64,000 bases of DNA, from contig ML986618.1 in the NCBI GenBank assembly GCA_010094045.1, positions 124,001 to 188,000 on the forward strand, written 5' to 3'. Positions 1 to 12,436 of this stretch are shown one piece after another. The translations under genes and the position numbers were made by a program. The notes beneath the pieces are model-generated. The model made no database searches. It had not been told where the DNA came from and saw nothing but the letters and a program-made list of their open reading frames with translations. The stretch is from Lojkania enalia (lineage: Eukaryota; Ascomycota; Dothideomycetes; Pleosporales). The first letter of the stretch is position 1. Each line of letters begins with the position of its first letter.

Positions 1-1433
1 TTTACGAGGAAAACGGGGTCTTATCCAGCGAGCAGTCGATAGCTGGCGCAATAGCAACTCAGATCCGCGATTGAGGAGTCGACGAGTGAGGAGGATGGCC
101 AAGATTAGCAATAGGAAGGCAGTCCAAGCAACGCACCCGAACCACATGGCTGGGCCAGGTGGGCAGGGTGCTCCTGGGGTTCCAAATTCAGCCGGATTGG
201 CAGCACCCCCGCGACAGCCGAACATGGGTATGGGAGGTCCGCAGATGCATCATCACCATGACCATGCTGGAGCACCTCAAGGAGGAAACGAGGACGTTAG
301 CGGTATGTTTCACCAAATGTGATGATGCGATAAGCGCAATTGATGGACGTGGAATGATTATACCTCCTGTCGTTTCTGCACTTCATGTACATTACACTCC
401 TTGATGTAATCCCCTTGATACCACTTCCCCACCCATATACCCATACACTCCGTACATTATTACACCGCGCATCACATCACTCCTGCACATGTCTGTTTCT
501 GCGCCTAGAACATTGTTTTGCATTGAACGTGCAAGCTAATTCCCCTTGTTTCTAGCCAATGACTACCCAGAAGCGCAGACACACCACCACCAGGCGCCGA
601 ATGGACATCAGCCGTCGCCAAATAGCGTTCGACAATCGCAAAGTTTCTACCCCACGTTCCCTACAAACGATTCGGTTGCAGGCTCTAGCGGCATGCCACC
701 AATGCATGATGGGATGAGCCATCATCCGCCACCTCCACATGCTTCTGGTGTGCCCGTTGCTAAGAACGAGCAAGACGATGAAGAGCGCAAGCTGGCTATG
801 TTCGGCGACCTACCTGAATCGAAGCGTCGGAAGTTCATTCTTGTTGATGATGCTCAACGTGGGACCCGGGTTCGAGTAAGAGTCACTCTCGATACGGTTA
901 ACGCGGAAGAGATGCCAGACTCATATCGCAAATCAAACTCGGTGTTCCCACGTAGTTACTTCGCAATGCAGATGACTTCTCCGCCTGCGAGCCCACGGGG
1001 AAGTAGGGTATTCAACGACGAACCCGTTCCGGAGAATGATCCCGGTTGCCCATTATCTGGTTCATCTGTTGTGCCTGTACCAACACTCGAAGTCGGCGAG
1101 GCTCGCGTCCCGAAGCTGACGAAGGCGAAGCGCTCCAAAGAGATAACGCTGAATGATCTCGGCTATCGGATGAGCTGGAGTCAAAGTCGCGTCTTTGCGG
1201 GACGGACATTGTTCCTACAGAAATCTCGTAAGTATATGCTACGTATTCAGATATATCAATCACACTAACAGTCTATAGTCGACGCTTATCGCAACAAGAT
1301 GCGAAGTAGCATGATGGGAGCTGGCCAAGATGTGGCTACTGTGGCTCCGCACTTCGAAACCCGCGTTGGGAAGCGCAGGTGGAACGAAAGGATTGAGAGG
1401 AACAAGAAGACAAGGCGCGATGCGTCGCCTTAA
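1..1433 (+). CDS. DUF8032-type conserved fungal protein (5' partial)
   Basis: The reading frame is open from base 2 of the window, so the true start lies upstream; in-frame ATGs at 95 and 146 are possible starts but nothing favours them. Exons are 2-302, 556-1227 and 1279-1433. Intron 1 (303-555, 253 bp) starts GTATGT; intron 2 (1228-1278, 51 bp) has GTAAGT and a CACTAAC branch site. The first half is low-complexity, rich in His, Pro, Gln and Gly, typical of disordered regulatory regions. The second half carries a conserved block beginning around KRRKFILVDD, then SNSVFPRSYF, and ending with LGYRMSWSQSRVFAGR, which continues across the last junction into LDAYRNKMRSSM. I recognise this as the fungal DUF8032 domain; its biochemical role is unknown to me. 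The basic C-terminus (RVGKRRWNERIERNKKTRR) fits a nuclear protein. The domain call is from memory of the family, the exon model is read from the sequence. Confidence 0.8.
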
Positions 1434-3786
1434 GTGTTCGCATGCGAAAATGCCCGACTCCAAATGCCCTGGTCTCCATCTGCAGCCATTCCCGCTTTTC
1501 CGCGCACTTGCAGGGTTCCCATACGAGCGACCGGGGCTATTTACTCCTTTCGTCTCAAGCCATGCCAGTCACCTGCAACGGTCATCTCGCCCTGGAGGAT
1601 CGCCATGTACCTCGCCTTGGTTTCAACGCTGCCTGGGGGTTTCAGGTATCCTGACCCCCCCCCCAAACTCCCAACTTCATCATTTCTAATAGCATCGCAT
1701 TCTCGTCCACACCTCTTACCATGGATCTATACATACACCTATCCGCCGGGGAATATACATTCGGAGCTAGCACTATTACCTGTCATCGTGCAAGTTATTT
1801 ACTCTTGCCGCGACCCTCTGCCAGCACTACAACCTGACGACAAAAAACAACTATTGGGGATGGTATCTACTTCTTTCTGTTCTATATCCAGCTAGGACCA
1901 TAATACACGGTCGTCTAGACTTTTCTTTTTATTTTATTTTATTTTATTATTTTTATATTTTATTCATGATGGATCTGCATTTTTATGGGATGATAATGGA
2001 ATGGGAATGAAAAAAAAGGGGTTCTGGGAATCTTTATGTATGAACGGGATGCGGGCGATGTGGAGTGTTCTGGGAGGTGTTACTAGGTTGGAAATGGTGT
2101 TCGATTTATTTCTACCTGACTAGAGGTGCTGCTGGATTAAGGCGGATGTGGGGTAGAGGATGTGTGGTGAAAACATTATTATAGGATACAATGGTTTTAT
2201 AATCCTTAGTGTCTTGATGTTTGCATTTGTGGGGAGTTATTGTGTTGATGGTACTATGGGGAGCGGTGAGGGCGCAATATCGACGGATATGGCACCGCAC
2301 CGAATTACAAGCATATCTATGTTTGAGAAGGACAGTGGACGTGGGGAATGAGTCGTGGCCGATTCAACCGACCGTCACACCGTCTCATCTATCTGCCAGA
2401 CACGGCTCGCTCGCCTACTTGAGGTAGGTGACATAGACTTACCCGCCCCAGGGTATATCGCGGGAGGGGCACGCGGGTTCCTGACAGGAGCAGGCTCGCC
2501 CTGGCTTGTCAAGCTGTCAGATTTAGAGAGGCAGGGTGTTCCTCGGCTCGGTTCCGTGTGCGACGGTGATGAAAGTGGAGTATTGGGGCCCTTGTTTAGT
2601 CTGGATGGGATAGTAGATAGGTGTGCTTCCTAGCTTAGAGTTTTGAGTGGGTAGGATAGTTATTGTGTGCTATAGTAGTCTGAGTGTACATATGCTTGAG
2701 AGGAGACAGCAGGGAAAGGAAAGGGGAGGGAATTGTGGAGCGACGTGCACACCTTCGTTCCTCGTAGCGGAGGATATTTCGTTCATGGTACATTTCTTGC
2801 ATCTCTTCCAGCGATAGATTGGCGAATAGATGGACGGGTAGACAGATGAATAGCAGGCGTCGAACTGTGCGACCGTTATACCCCACCCGCTGTTCGCTTG
2901 CGCGCCGCACGTTGCGGTTAAGCGATCGAGACGCGCACCGCACCACACCATATCTACCAAAAGTACTATCGAACTGAGCTGAACTGAACTGGTCGCGCTG
3001 GGCGATAGCCCCCCCCCCCTTGTTTTGCGATACGATGTGACGCGGCATGATAATCAAGCACGCAATACATACCTATATAGAACAAACTTTGTACAATTTA
3101 TTCACCCCGTCGTAGGATATGTGGGAAAGGACATGGGCACATGTTCGCTTCGTGTTCCAAGGTTCCTGACGCATGGCAGTTGCTGGGATGATCCACGTGG
3201 AGACAACGTGCTGGGTTCCCACAACCACGTTTCTAATTTCTTCATGGTTTGGATTCGATTGGTTTGGTTTGGTTTGGGATGGAAGCAAGGGGCTGTCTCG
3301 CGGCTGTGGCTGCAAGACAAGACAAGATAGGACAAGACTCGATTGTCAGCTGATGTCTCCTCTCCAAATCCGGTGAGGAATTAATCGATGCGCAGCGCAT
3401 TCGAGACATGAATGTCAAATACTTCCATCACGGCTCTACATACGTCTGGCTCGCCATTACTGATTCGAAACCCCTCACGATGCAAGTCTAGATATGGGGA
3501 AATAGAATAAGTAATCCGCTCTACCCAAGGCCAAGTCCACAATGCACTTCAATCACAGAACTCCAAACCATGTCCATCCATACGAGCTTGAGATGCCTAT
3601 TGACTCTAGAACATGCCCTTGCAAAAAACCAAGCTGTATCCCATCAAAACAAAGCATGCAACTGCCCACTATTCCTTGTCACCTAAAGAATATAGCCGTT
3701 TCGAGTTAATCGCTCCATTCCCCATATCCATCGTCCGATCCCGTCCGAGCACATCGTTGCGCGAACACCCAATTCGTATGTACCTA
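1434..3786. other. Intergenic, convergent 3' ends, with simple repeats
   Basis: About 2.35 kb between the DUF8032 gene and the convergent acidic-protein gene. No convincing gene. It holds short low-complexity tracts: a T-rich (TTTTA)n run at about 1921-1965, a run of 11 C at 3009-3019, (GGTTT)n at about 3257-3276 and a (GACAA)n-like stretch near 3315-3340. Open frames here are short and overlap on both strands without family resemblance. Confidence 0.5.
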
Positions 3787-5055
3787 TCATGACCGTTGCA
3801 CCCTTCCGCTCCTAGTCGTCCGGGCTGAAGGTCCAGCTCGAGCTAGACTAGCAGCAGTAGGCGCATCGTAAGACCGTGTAGCTCGCTTCTTAGTATTATC
3901 CTCTGGGCCTGCATCGCCCGCGGTGTCTTCTTCCGCTTTGCGTTTTCGCATAGCCTTTCTCTGTGCTGATGGAAGTGCCTTACTATTCTGCTTGAAAGAC
4001 GCTGAATTCTTATTTTGAGTAAGGTTGAAGCCCTTGATAGTGTAATCCGCGGCCTTTACGCTTCGATATGTTTCAGATGATGGAGGTGTTGGTGGCCTGT
4101 TACTGCCATGGCCGGTCTTTGATGACTTCGGCACATTTTGAACCTCTACATCTTGATCCATAGATTTCTCGTGGCTGGTTTCTCGCTGCTTAGAGAGCCA
4201 TGAAAGAATGTCTGCGGGAGCTTCTTCGTCGTCTTCGTCGTCTTCCTCGCCTTCTGCACCCTCCGCACCTTGTTGGAGTACGCTGTCCGCAAGCTCACCG
4301 GCAATGTCGTCGCCAGCGTCTTTGTCTACGATCATACGCATTGCAAATTGGAGCAGCTGTTGCGGATCCATGCCTTGCAAAGGTCCACCTGCGGCAGCTA
4401 GGTTCTTCTGAAGTGCCTCAATCAGCGCCGAAGAATCGATCTCACCTCCCTCGCCTTCCGCATTCTCAGCCTCCTCTTCGTCAACATCTTCGGACAAAGG
4501 TGAAAGAGGCTTAGATATAATTGTGGCCTTTTTTCCATCCGGACTTGACTCTTCTGCAATACCTGACTCCGGTAGTGGTCCACTGGCCCATACGGGTGTA
4601 TCGGCCAGACTATTCCTCCAATCTTTGAACAGGGCGACCGGCTTAGCGCTTCCATTAGACACCTTTGGCTTCGGTGGCTCACTTCGTGAGCGCCACACGA
4701 CCGGAGTCAGAACTGCCTGTGAAGTATTTATCGAGTTCACGCGTCCTCTTCCCACCTTTTGCTTCTTGTTGCTAGTCGCCGCTGAGGCTCCTCGCTTCCT
4801 CTTCTGGCCAGTCTTCGCAGGCGTCGAGTTGTGCAGGTATAGGCTCACGTCGTCGTAGCCATCCGATCCATACTCTAGGTCATTGTAGTATTCAAAGCGA
4901 TCCCAATCCTCTTCATTCTCATCATCCAAGTACGTGGCCGGGGGAGGAGAGTTGACAGCATGTTCGGCGAGGTCGTCGGCGGGCATGTACTCATCCTCAA
5001 CATAGAACCAGTCCTCGCCATAGTCAGAGATATCATCCTCGCCGTAGTCACTCAT
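3787..5055 (-). CDS. Acidic, disordered, probably nuclear protein (422 aa)
   Basis: A single uninterrupted frame of 422 residues with ATG at 5055. The N-terminus is very acidic and aromatic (SDYGEDDISDYGEDW repeats), followed by a basic cluster GQKRKRGASAATSNKKQK that looks like a bipartite nuclear localisation signal near residues 83-102. A moderately conserved-looking middle part contains LFKDWRNSLADTPVW (about 142-157). The part around 210-290 has short helical stretches (ALIEALQKNL, DPQQLLQFAMRMI) and a Glu/Asp run, then DILSWLSKQRE. The C-terminus is Lys/Arg/Ser/Thr rich. I do not recognise a named domain. The pattern (acidic patches, NLS, helical mini-motifs) suggests a chromatin or transcription-associated adaptor, but this is inference. 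It is divergent from the MCCA gene with 615 bp between the start codons. Confidence 0.75.
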   Translation of the reverse strand: MSDYGEDDISDYGEDWFYVEDEYMPADDLAEHAVNSPPPATYLDDENEEDWDRFEYYNDLEYGSDGYDDVSLYLHNSTPAKTGQKRKRGASAATSNKKQKVGRGRVNSINTSQAVLTPVVWRSRSEPPKPKVSNGSAKPVALFKDWRNSLADTPVWASGPLPESGIAEESSPDGKKATIISKPLSPLSEDVDEEEAENAEGEGGEIDSSALIEALQKNLAAAGGPLQGMDPQQLLQFAMRMIVDKDAGDDIAGELADSVLQQGAEGAEGEEDDEDDEEAPADILSWLSKQRETSHEKSMDQDVEVQNVPKSSKTGHGSNRPPTPPSSETYRSVKAADYTIKGFNLTQNKNSASFKQNSKALPSAQRKAMRKRKAEEDTAGDAGPEDNTKKRATRSYDAPTAASLARAGPSARTTRSGRVQRS

Positions 5056-5670
5056 GGTGGGAAGCTGGCACTTTATGCGAACGCATGCGAAGGTCGAAAG
5101 GGGAGCGGTACAGGTGGCTCCGCTGCGTTGCGAAAGCAGCTCAACGCGTCATCCGATAATTGGCTCGCAGGTCTTCGATGGGTATTGACGGGTCGAGAAG
5201 GAAACGATAGTAGCAAAGCAATGAGCAGCCACCAGGTACCGGAGAGGAGGTTGAGAGACTCGAGGGAGAGTCGAGTCCCGCCCGGGGCTTTGTTTTCGGA
5301 ATCCGGTCAAGTCGGGGAATGTGAGCTAGTGGGCCGGTAGTGGAGGGAGCCTTAAGGACTCAAAAGCAAACAGCTACGAGGTTGTCACTCCGGGCTGTGG
5401 AAAGCGTGCCTACGCGATGAAGATGTTCGCAAGAGCGATTCAGCGTGTGGGCATTTCTATGTCGAGTCGCTGTGAGATAAACACGCTGGCTGGTGAGCAC
5501 CCTGCAGACTCGACTTTCGGCCATGGCGTCTGCCAAGCCTCTCCGCATTCCATCGGCTTAGGGCAGCCGAGGCTGCGCTTTCACTACTCACTGCCATGCG
5601 CACTTCAACGTACACAATCTCCCCTATGTAGCTTCATAGTACAGCAATTCATTGTGTACAAGTAGCAACC
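5056..5670. promoter_or_regulatory. Divergent intergenic region, acidic protein / MCCA
   Basis: 615 bp separate two start codons facing away from each other, so both promoters must lie here. No clear TATA box is visible next to either start. No gene is seen inside. Confidence 0.5.
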
Positions 5671-8018
5671 ATGCGCGCTGTTCAAAAGTCCAAGCACCTT
5701 TCTCGCAACCTTGTTAGCCTCAATGCCGCCGCACACGCCCGCCGTAGCTCCTCCGCTGTAGCATCCTCGATAAAGCCTCTAACTTCTGTACTGATTGCCA
5801 ATCGTGGAGAAATTGCCCTGTATGATGCGAAGAAGGCCCTATGACTATATCTATTCTAACTCATCCTTCAAGGCGAGTCGGCCGAACAGCATCGGAGTAC
5901 GGCATTCGAACCACCACCCTCTACACTGATCCCGATGCGCGCTCCCAGCATGCCTTAAGCTCCCCGTATGCTGTCAATCTTGGCGAACCATCTGCGTACC
6001 TTGACGGAGATCGAATAATACAAATTGCGAAAGACTATGGCTGCCAGGGTATACATCCAGGTTATGGCTTTGTAAGATATTCTGCGAAGCAGTTGAATTA
6101 TCTATCTAGGTATTGACTGAATTTGGTAGTTGAGCGAGAATCCGGCTTTTGCCCGGAAATGTACAGAAGCAGGGTTGACATTCATTGGTCCACCATGGCA
6201 GGCGATTGAGGCTATGGGCAGCAAGAGGTATCTACGCTTGACTCTAATTTGGTTCAATCGGCTAACGAAGGGGCTACAGTGAATCAAAAGACATCATGAC
6301 AGCAGCTGGCGTACCATGTATACCTGGATATCATGGTTCAAACCAAGATCCGGGGCATCTTAAAACGGAGGCAGAAAAGATTGGCTATCCTGTTCTACTC
6401 AAAGCTGTAAAAGGTGGAGGAGGGAAAGGAATGAGGATAGTTAACAAACAGGAAGAGTTCTTCGATCAGTTAACATCAGCCAAATCGGAAGCACGAAATT
6501 CATTTGGAGACGAAGTTATGCTGGTAGAGAAGTACATTACCACACCTAGACACATCGAAGTCCAGGTCTTTGCGGACAAGCATGGCAATTGTGTTGCGCT
6601 TGGCGAACGAGATTGCAGCATTCAACGACGACATCAGAAAATATTAGAAGAGTCCCCAGCTCCGCATTTAAAGGACGAGATTCGACAGGATATCTGGGAG
6701 AAGGCAAGGGCGGCAGCTTTAGCAGTCAAATACGAGGGTGCCGGAACCGTGGAGTTCATCTTCGACAACGACACCGGCGAGTTCTTCTTCATGGAGATGA
6801 ACACACGGCTACAGGTCGAGCATCCTGTCACAGAGATGGTTACCGGAGAGGATCTGGTCCGGTGGCAGCTCATCGTTGCAGAGGGAGGCAGTCTACCACT
6901 CACGCAGCAGGAGATCGAGCAGAGAATATCGGAGAGGGGCGCTGCTATCGAAGCTAGGATCTATGCAGAAAACCCAGACATGAACTTCATTCCGGATTCC
7001 GGTCTACTTCTACATCTTAAAACACCGAAACCGACGCCGAATGTACGGATAGATGCTGGCTTTGTCGCCGGCGACGAAGTATCCTCACATTACGACCCGA
7101 TGATCGCAAAACTTATTGTTCAAGGCCCCACTAGAGAGGCAGCAATCCAAAAATTGCACGCTGCTCTAGAAGAGTATGAAGTTGCAGGGCCAATCACAAA
7201 CATTGAATTCTTGAAGAAGATATGCGTTAGTCGTGATTTCGTAGCTGGTAGCGTCGAGACAGGCTACATCCAAAAGCACCACGACGAGCTCTTCACTCCC
7301 GAACTTCCTGCCCCAGAAATCTACGCTCAAGCAGCACTTGGCCTAGCATTACAAACCACTTCATCCTCAGCTAGCGACCCCTTCTCCGGGCCACCCGTTA
7401 CTGCGCTGGGCTTTGGCAACGGCTACCAACAGCACGAATACCACCTTGTCGAGATACCTGCCGACGGCAAAGCTCCAAGCACATCTACACCTGTCCAAAT
7501 CCACCAAACTGCGCTCTCAAAAGTCGACATCACGGTCGGCGATACAGCCTACGAAGATATAACTAGCGCGTTCACACCTTCATCTAACACCCTAACAACA
7601 TTCTTCCCGCACACACGCCTCTCGACAACCTTCATCCGAGATGCCGACCGCCTGACCCTCTTTACGCAAGGCAAGCAGCACCGCTTACAACTTGCGCTGC
7701 CGAAATGGGCAGAGAAGGCGCTTGGTGTGAAGGATGTAACGAACAGCATACTAGCGCCCATGCCATGCAAAGTGCTCAGAGTGGAAGTAGAAGAAGGACA
7801 GGGAGTTAAGAAGGATCAACCGCTCATGGTCATAGAAAGTATGAAGATGGAGACAGTTATTCGGAGTCCGGTGGATGGGTTTATCAGACGGGTGGTTCAC
7901 GGGAAGGGGGTGAGTTCAATTTTGTTGTATGGTCTAGAGATCAATGCTAATTAATGTGTAGGATATTGTTAAGGCGGGGACAGCGCTGGTAGAATTTATG
8001 GAGGAAGGGAGGGATTGA
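5671..8018 (+). CDS. MCCA: 3-methylcrotonyl-CoA carboxylase alpha (biotin) subunit, mitochondrial
   Basis: Biotin-carrying subunit of methylcrotonyl-CoA carboxylase, which carboxylates 3-methylcrotonyl-CoA in leucine breakdown in the mitochondrial matrix. Exons: 5671-5819, 5873-6071, 6130-6227, 6280-7909, 7962-8018, giving 710 aa. The N-terminus is Arg/Ser-rich, fitting a mitochondrial presequence, followed by the biotin carboxylase start LIANRGEIALRVGRTASEYG across intron 1. ATP-grasp features follow: KAVKGGGGKGMR, VEKYITTPRHIEVQ, GERDCSIQRRHQK and EMNTRLQVEHPVTE. The C-terminus is a biotinyl domain with the biotinylation site VIESMKMET (Lys near residue 671), split from the last 18 residues by a 52-bp intron. 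The region between the BC core and the biotin domain matches the MCC layout rather than that of pyruvate or acetyl-CoA carboxylase, and total length fits MCCA. The partner MCCB subunit is not in the window. Confidence 0.95.
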
Positions 8019-10886
8019 GCGTATTGTGAACTTTTGTATACTCATGTTTGTGGGTTAAGAATATGGGTATGTGTGAGGGAGAGCCTCGATTGCACTTCTT
8101 GAGGCGCGCAAAATTCAGGAAAGTTGATTAATATATTGATCACACCACAAAAAGAAGAGGAAATTGACACTATTTGAGGTGGCGTGTATTGTCCTTCACT
8201 GCAGCTCCTCTGAAGGAGATTCAGGACTCCCTCCGGATTGGCGTACATGCATGCCGTCCCAAACTACAGTGCCGGTGCAATCCAAGCTCATCTAGCTTCC
8301 GTGGAATCTCAATGGAAAATCTGCGGTACGCAGTGGTGAGAAGAATCTATACATCTTGCTTGGCTACGCCTTTCACACTCAGTACTAGAAGTTGTGAGAG
8401 GCCCTATTCGGTCATGGACAGAACTGTTCAACATCAAATCAATAAGGAAATGGCACCAAAATTCCGTACCTATTAAACATTTTTCTAAGCAGGAATGACG
8501 CCCTCGTCGAAGTATGCCACTTTTTTTTGACAGCCACGTAGCTTACCGGTGAACATACGCCTCCCCAAAGTATGCGGTAGCCGTCTGCCGACGGCAAAAA
8601 CATTGAGTAGCACATATTCCAAGTGCTATTCAATGACTTCATCAGAGGCAGCGGCGCCTGGTGAAGAGCAATTATCCAGTACCTATGCTAGGGCCTCGTG
8701 TGACAGTGAGTAGCGAGGAAACTGCTTTGTCAGTGCTGCAAGAATGGGCTCCGTACTGTTTCGAGGCGAGCAAAAACGATCTCGATCTCGCCTACATTTT
8801 TGAGCTTTGCGAAAAGAGGCGGTGGGAGAGTGGTCGACTGTTGGAAGGCGCGATGTGCACTAGGCATCCTTGGCACCAGCCCTAAATATCGGTTCCGGCA
8901 ACGCCCTTGGACCTGGTTTATCCGCCTACCACCGGGGAATATCTAGGACCATATTGAAAGACGCACTGACTGCAATACCCAGTACGAGGCTTTGGTGGTG
9001 TGGCTACAGCTGCAGCTATCTCGTCACTATCGACACCTGCCCGTTCAGGTATATCGCCTGCCAAAAACATCTAAATCCCACCATTAATGGAGGCTAAAAT
9101 GACCCAGAGAAGGCTGGAAGCTAGATGGGTACTGGCCAAGAAAGATCACCCAGGAGTCTGCACATAATGAAGGAACGGCTCCATTATGTCGTCGTTGCTC
9201 ATAGATCGACTTCAATTTCCTGCTCTCAAACCCAGACCACATACCCAATCTGGACCGCATAGCTCATTACCAGAGAGACTTCTACGCTTTCTTCGAGTTC
9301 CTCGATGTTCTTCTGTCCGAGCCGAAAGAAGGCCAGCTCTCTTTCTATTCCCGCCGGCTTTGGGCAAGCCGATGGAGATGGAATGGAATTCTGTACAGTG
9401 TGAGATTATAGAAAAGAGAAAAAAAAAAAAAAAAATTAAATTAAGGTTAATAGTGGTTCCGAGGCGACGATCACCACCTTGACCCTCGATCCTATTCCGC
9501 GCGTTATGCCCGGTGTATCGGAAGGCTCAGGCATCCCTCGCGGATCTATACGATCTCTCTCGGTATCTTCGCGGCTCCAGCCATTGAAAATCCGATCGAT
9601 TTTGACCTTCACATGGCATGGCTGAAAAATTCCTCGACAAGCATCATGAAAATTTGGGGGCTCTTCACCGACTGATACCGTTTATTATAGTTTCTGCTTA
9701 CGCCTCAATCATTATGCGGTTTGATCCGGAGTATGACGGGGAAGTGTTCAAACCGAGGCCTGCCCTAGTAGCAAAGTCGGGGCAATTGCTATATTTAATC
9801 TTGTTGTCACGACCACAGACTATCTTGATAGTGAGGACTCATATCTTGCAATTCATCTCGCTGAACATATCCCTTCAGGTCGGCCAGGTATGAAAACAAT
9901 GAATATGATTCTCGTGAGGAACATGGGTACATCTTGAGAACAAGTCGGTGTGGGATCATTCAATACGAACTAATTGTAATAGGCTTTCAGCATCAAATAC
10001 TCAGTGACCAGAGTTGCCACTCAGAGAATAAGTTACAAGAGCAGATATAGATGAAGAAGTTTACCATCACGAACCATTCACTATCTACCTCCTAGTTAAT
10101 AATCACCACTAGCACTACTACAATAAGATTATCTATGCCTAATCATAGCCTTTGGGAGAAAATTCACGATCAAAGCATGCGACAACATCTGAAACGATGT
10201 ATACAACAAGCTTTCCCTCCTACAATATTTCGTTCACAGGAGAGAAATACAGCACATTTTGTAAAGTATCAGGGCAGATGAGGAGGAGAATTGTGTTGAT
10301 CCATATCTATAGAGGATCAGGGCTATTTATACTGTCTGTACTAGTTATCACATGATATCAGGGCTAATCCATAATAAGGGTCGTGCGATACATATAACCT
10401 TACACCCTTATATCAACACCTGCATTCAGAGACCGGAATAATAAAAGTATTGCCGATACGGCAGGAATCAACACATGTGGTAAATTTCAACAGACAATTC
10501 AAGCTCAAAATGAATTCAATTACTGAGCACAGTAAATGGCCATCAAATAACCACCTCCAAGACCTAGGACAAAGGAAAATGGAACCAAAAAAACTAGTCA
10601 TGCCAGATATTCACAAGGACACAAAGCCTCCCAAACACCAGAAATGCAAACAACAAACGCCAGTGTAGTACAGGATTGATTCATATAAATGCTTGATATG
10701 GCCACAACGAATGTAGCTCAGGGGTATTGATACAAAGTAACGAGAATAGCAAAACGTGTGATATCATACATCATGCCGGGAGATCATCAGAATGAGACGA
10801 TTTTGACATTGATTTCAATCTCGACCTGACATTCCCGAATTAGCCAAAGCATGCGACAAACGGCGACAGAGAATTATGGAGAGGGA
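8019..10886. other. Gene-poor stretch between MCCA and MARVEL gene
   Basis: About 2.9 kb without a supportable gene. Short open frames on both strands resemble no family I know. A run of A with an AT-rich tail (about 9419-9450, ending in a TTAAGGTTAAT motif) could be the tail of an old retroelement, but no reverse transcriptase, terminal repeats or target duplication can be seen. The motif AATTAAGGTTAATGG-like recurs near 20690, too short to define a repeat family. Confidence 0.4.
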
Positions 10887-11441
10887 TCAGACGACGTGCT
10901 CCTGCGCACGGCCCGTGTACTGAGATCGTGCCTTTCTAGCCTTCCAGAAGATAAACGCGCCATAGCAGGCGGAGATGAGCCAGAGAAACAGGTTGACCAG
11001 ATCGATCCAGACGGCGCGCTTCATGCGGATGATGCCCTTATTTCCCTCCGGATCCTCCTTAATGTACATCTTGCCGAAGATGCCGAAGACGACCAACCAG
11101 AAGAACCAGACCAGGGCGTCGATCCAGAAGAACCACCACGATTTGATGAGGGGGAGGGAGAAGACGACGGCAAGGAAGCTGGATAGCGCGCCGACGAACG
11201 TCGCCCATACCCATTTGCTGTCGACGTACTTGCCTTGGTCGCGCGCGGCTTTGAGGTCCTGAGCGTAGAGGCCGATGACGACAATGCCCATGACAAATTG
11301 GAAAAGTCGAAGTGTGAGGCGCAGGATGGTTCCGATGTTGATGCTGCTGGACTGGGCTGGCTTCTCCCCGGAGCCCTTCATGGTCCCGCGGTTGAGGAAT
11401 GAACCGAACATTGGTGCTGCTTTGAGGGCTAGACCAATCAT
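10887..11441 (-). CDS. MARVEL-domain tetraspan membrane protein (184 aa)
   Basis: Intronless frame with ATG at 11441. Hydropathy by eye gives four membrane segments: near residues 33-55 (LRLFQFVMGIVVIGLY), 74-94 (WVWATFVGALSSFLAVVF), 101-122 (WFFWIDALVWFFWLVVFGIFG) and 143-165 (AVWIDLVNLFLWLISACYGAF). The loop WKxx/ KMYIKEDPEGNKGIIRMKRAVWID between spans 3 and 4 and the aromatic WWFFW motif are what I remember from a conserved fungal MARVEL-like family, thought to act in membrane organisation or vesicle trafficking. Function here is inferred from the fold only. Both termini would be cytosolic. A Lys/Arg tail follows the last span, consistent with that topology. Confidence 0.8.
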   Translation of the reverse strand: MIGLALKAAPMFGSFLNRGTMKGSGEKPAQSSSINIGTILRLTLRLFQFVMGIVVIGLYAQDLKAARDQGKYVDSKWVWATFVGALSSFLAVVFSLPLIKSWWFFWIDALVWFFWLVVFGIFGKMYIKEDPEGNKGIIRMKRAVWIDLVNLFLWLISACYGAFIFWKARKARSQYTGRAQEHVV

Positions 11442-11930
11442 ATTAGGGAATGTGTCTGTAGCTCTCGGAGGAGATTCGTACGTGGAGTTGGAGTATCGGC
11501 AGGTAGTCGAGTGGTTTGTAGGTTTGCGTAGTTGGCTTGCTTGTAGGGAATATTGCGGCGCTCAAAAAGCGGAAGACGAGTACGATAAAATAGCCGAGCT
11601 CAGCTCCTTCTAGCAAAGGCGTTGTTCAGTTCACAATGGCTTGTATCCTCGCTGTAGATAGAATAGAGATTGCTTTGTGTAGAATATATGGATGCGATGC
11701 GCGATGACGATAGTCGTGGCTGCCAGGCCTTGTACCACGAAGATCCAGGTTTCTCTTTCAGGAGTGGATCGACAATAAGCGATTATGGGAAAGCGCAAGA
11801 CTGGAAGCTAAAGGAACAATGGAAATGCAGAAGAAATAAAGAAATTGGCTAACTCGCAGAGTCGCACAGAATGAAGGTAGAAAGCCACGGAAAACTGTGA
11901 GTGCATGCTGCTTCACTGTGGTGACTGGCA
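11442..11930. other. Intergenic upstream of MARVEL gene
   Basis: Roughly 490 bp that must include the promoter and 5' leader of the MARVEL gene. I see no gene or clear element in it. Confidence 0.4.
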
Positions 11931-11933
11931 AGT

Positions 11934-12345
11934 TTATATGTACTCATTCCATACATCAGTCCACGTCTGAAGACCCAGAACGGGTTTCACGCTGTTGGCG
12001 CCCGTGAAGTCGCGATTCTTGGCCAAGAGACCCTGCTTTTCTGCGTTCCCAATCGCTTGGCCGACGACATTGGCGCCCGCTAAGGCCTCGTCTTCGTGCA
12101 AGGGTCGCGATTGCCGCTGATTGGCTCTGATAGGCACAATGTAAAACAGAGCGACTATATTTTGGGCCAGTTTCATCTCTCACTTGGACACAAAAGCGGT
12201 CAATAGGAAGCCGTTGCTCAAGCTGCCGCCAGCCTCTGGATTCGCGCCTCGATCAGCTTTTGACGTTAGTCCTGATTCTCGCACTAGGACTGGGAACTGA
12301 GCATTGTCTGCCGCAACGTTCGAAACGCTCCAGGACACCTCCCTA
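11934..12345 (-). pseudogene. Coding-like fragment of unknown family
   Basis: On the minus strand one frame (about 12345-12183) reads a non-repetitive peptide with FPVLVRESGLTSKADRGANP and SNGFLLTAF, without an ATG. A second segment just downstream (about 12135-11934) reads EALAGANVVGQAIGNAEKQG, SVKPVLGLQTWTDVWNEYI and then a stop. They can be linked by a GT..AG intron of about 60 nt ending in CAATCAG. Together they look like the 3' part of a real gene rather than chance frames, yet I cannot find a plausible start upstream, so either the gene is truncated or further exons are hidden. I do not recognise the family. It lies directly downstream of the GST gene on the same strand. Confidence 0.3.
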
Positions 12346-12436
12346 TGATTCGCGCATTCATGAATTCTGACAAGTACATTTTTAGTATTTTACACCTGAA
12401 CGCAATGGCATTCGGGATCAGGCCGCCGGGCGCTTC

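Noticed and set aside
9419..9450. A-run with AT-rich tail as a retroelement 3' end
   Set aside because: No reverse transcriptase remnant or target-site duplication nearby.
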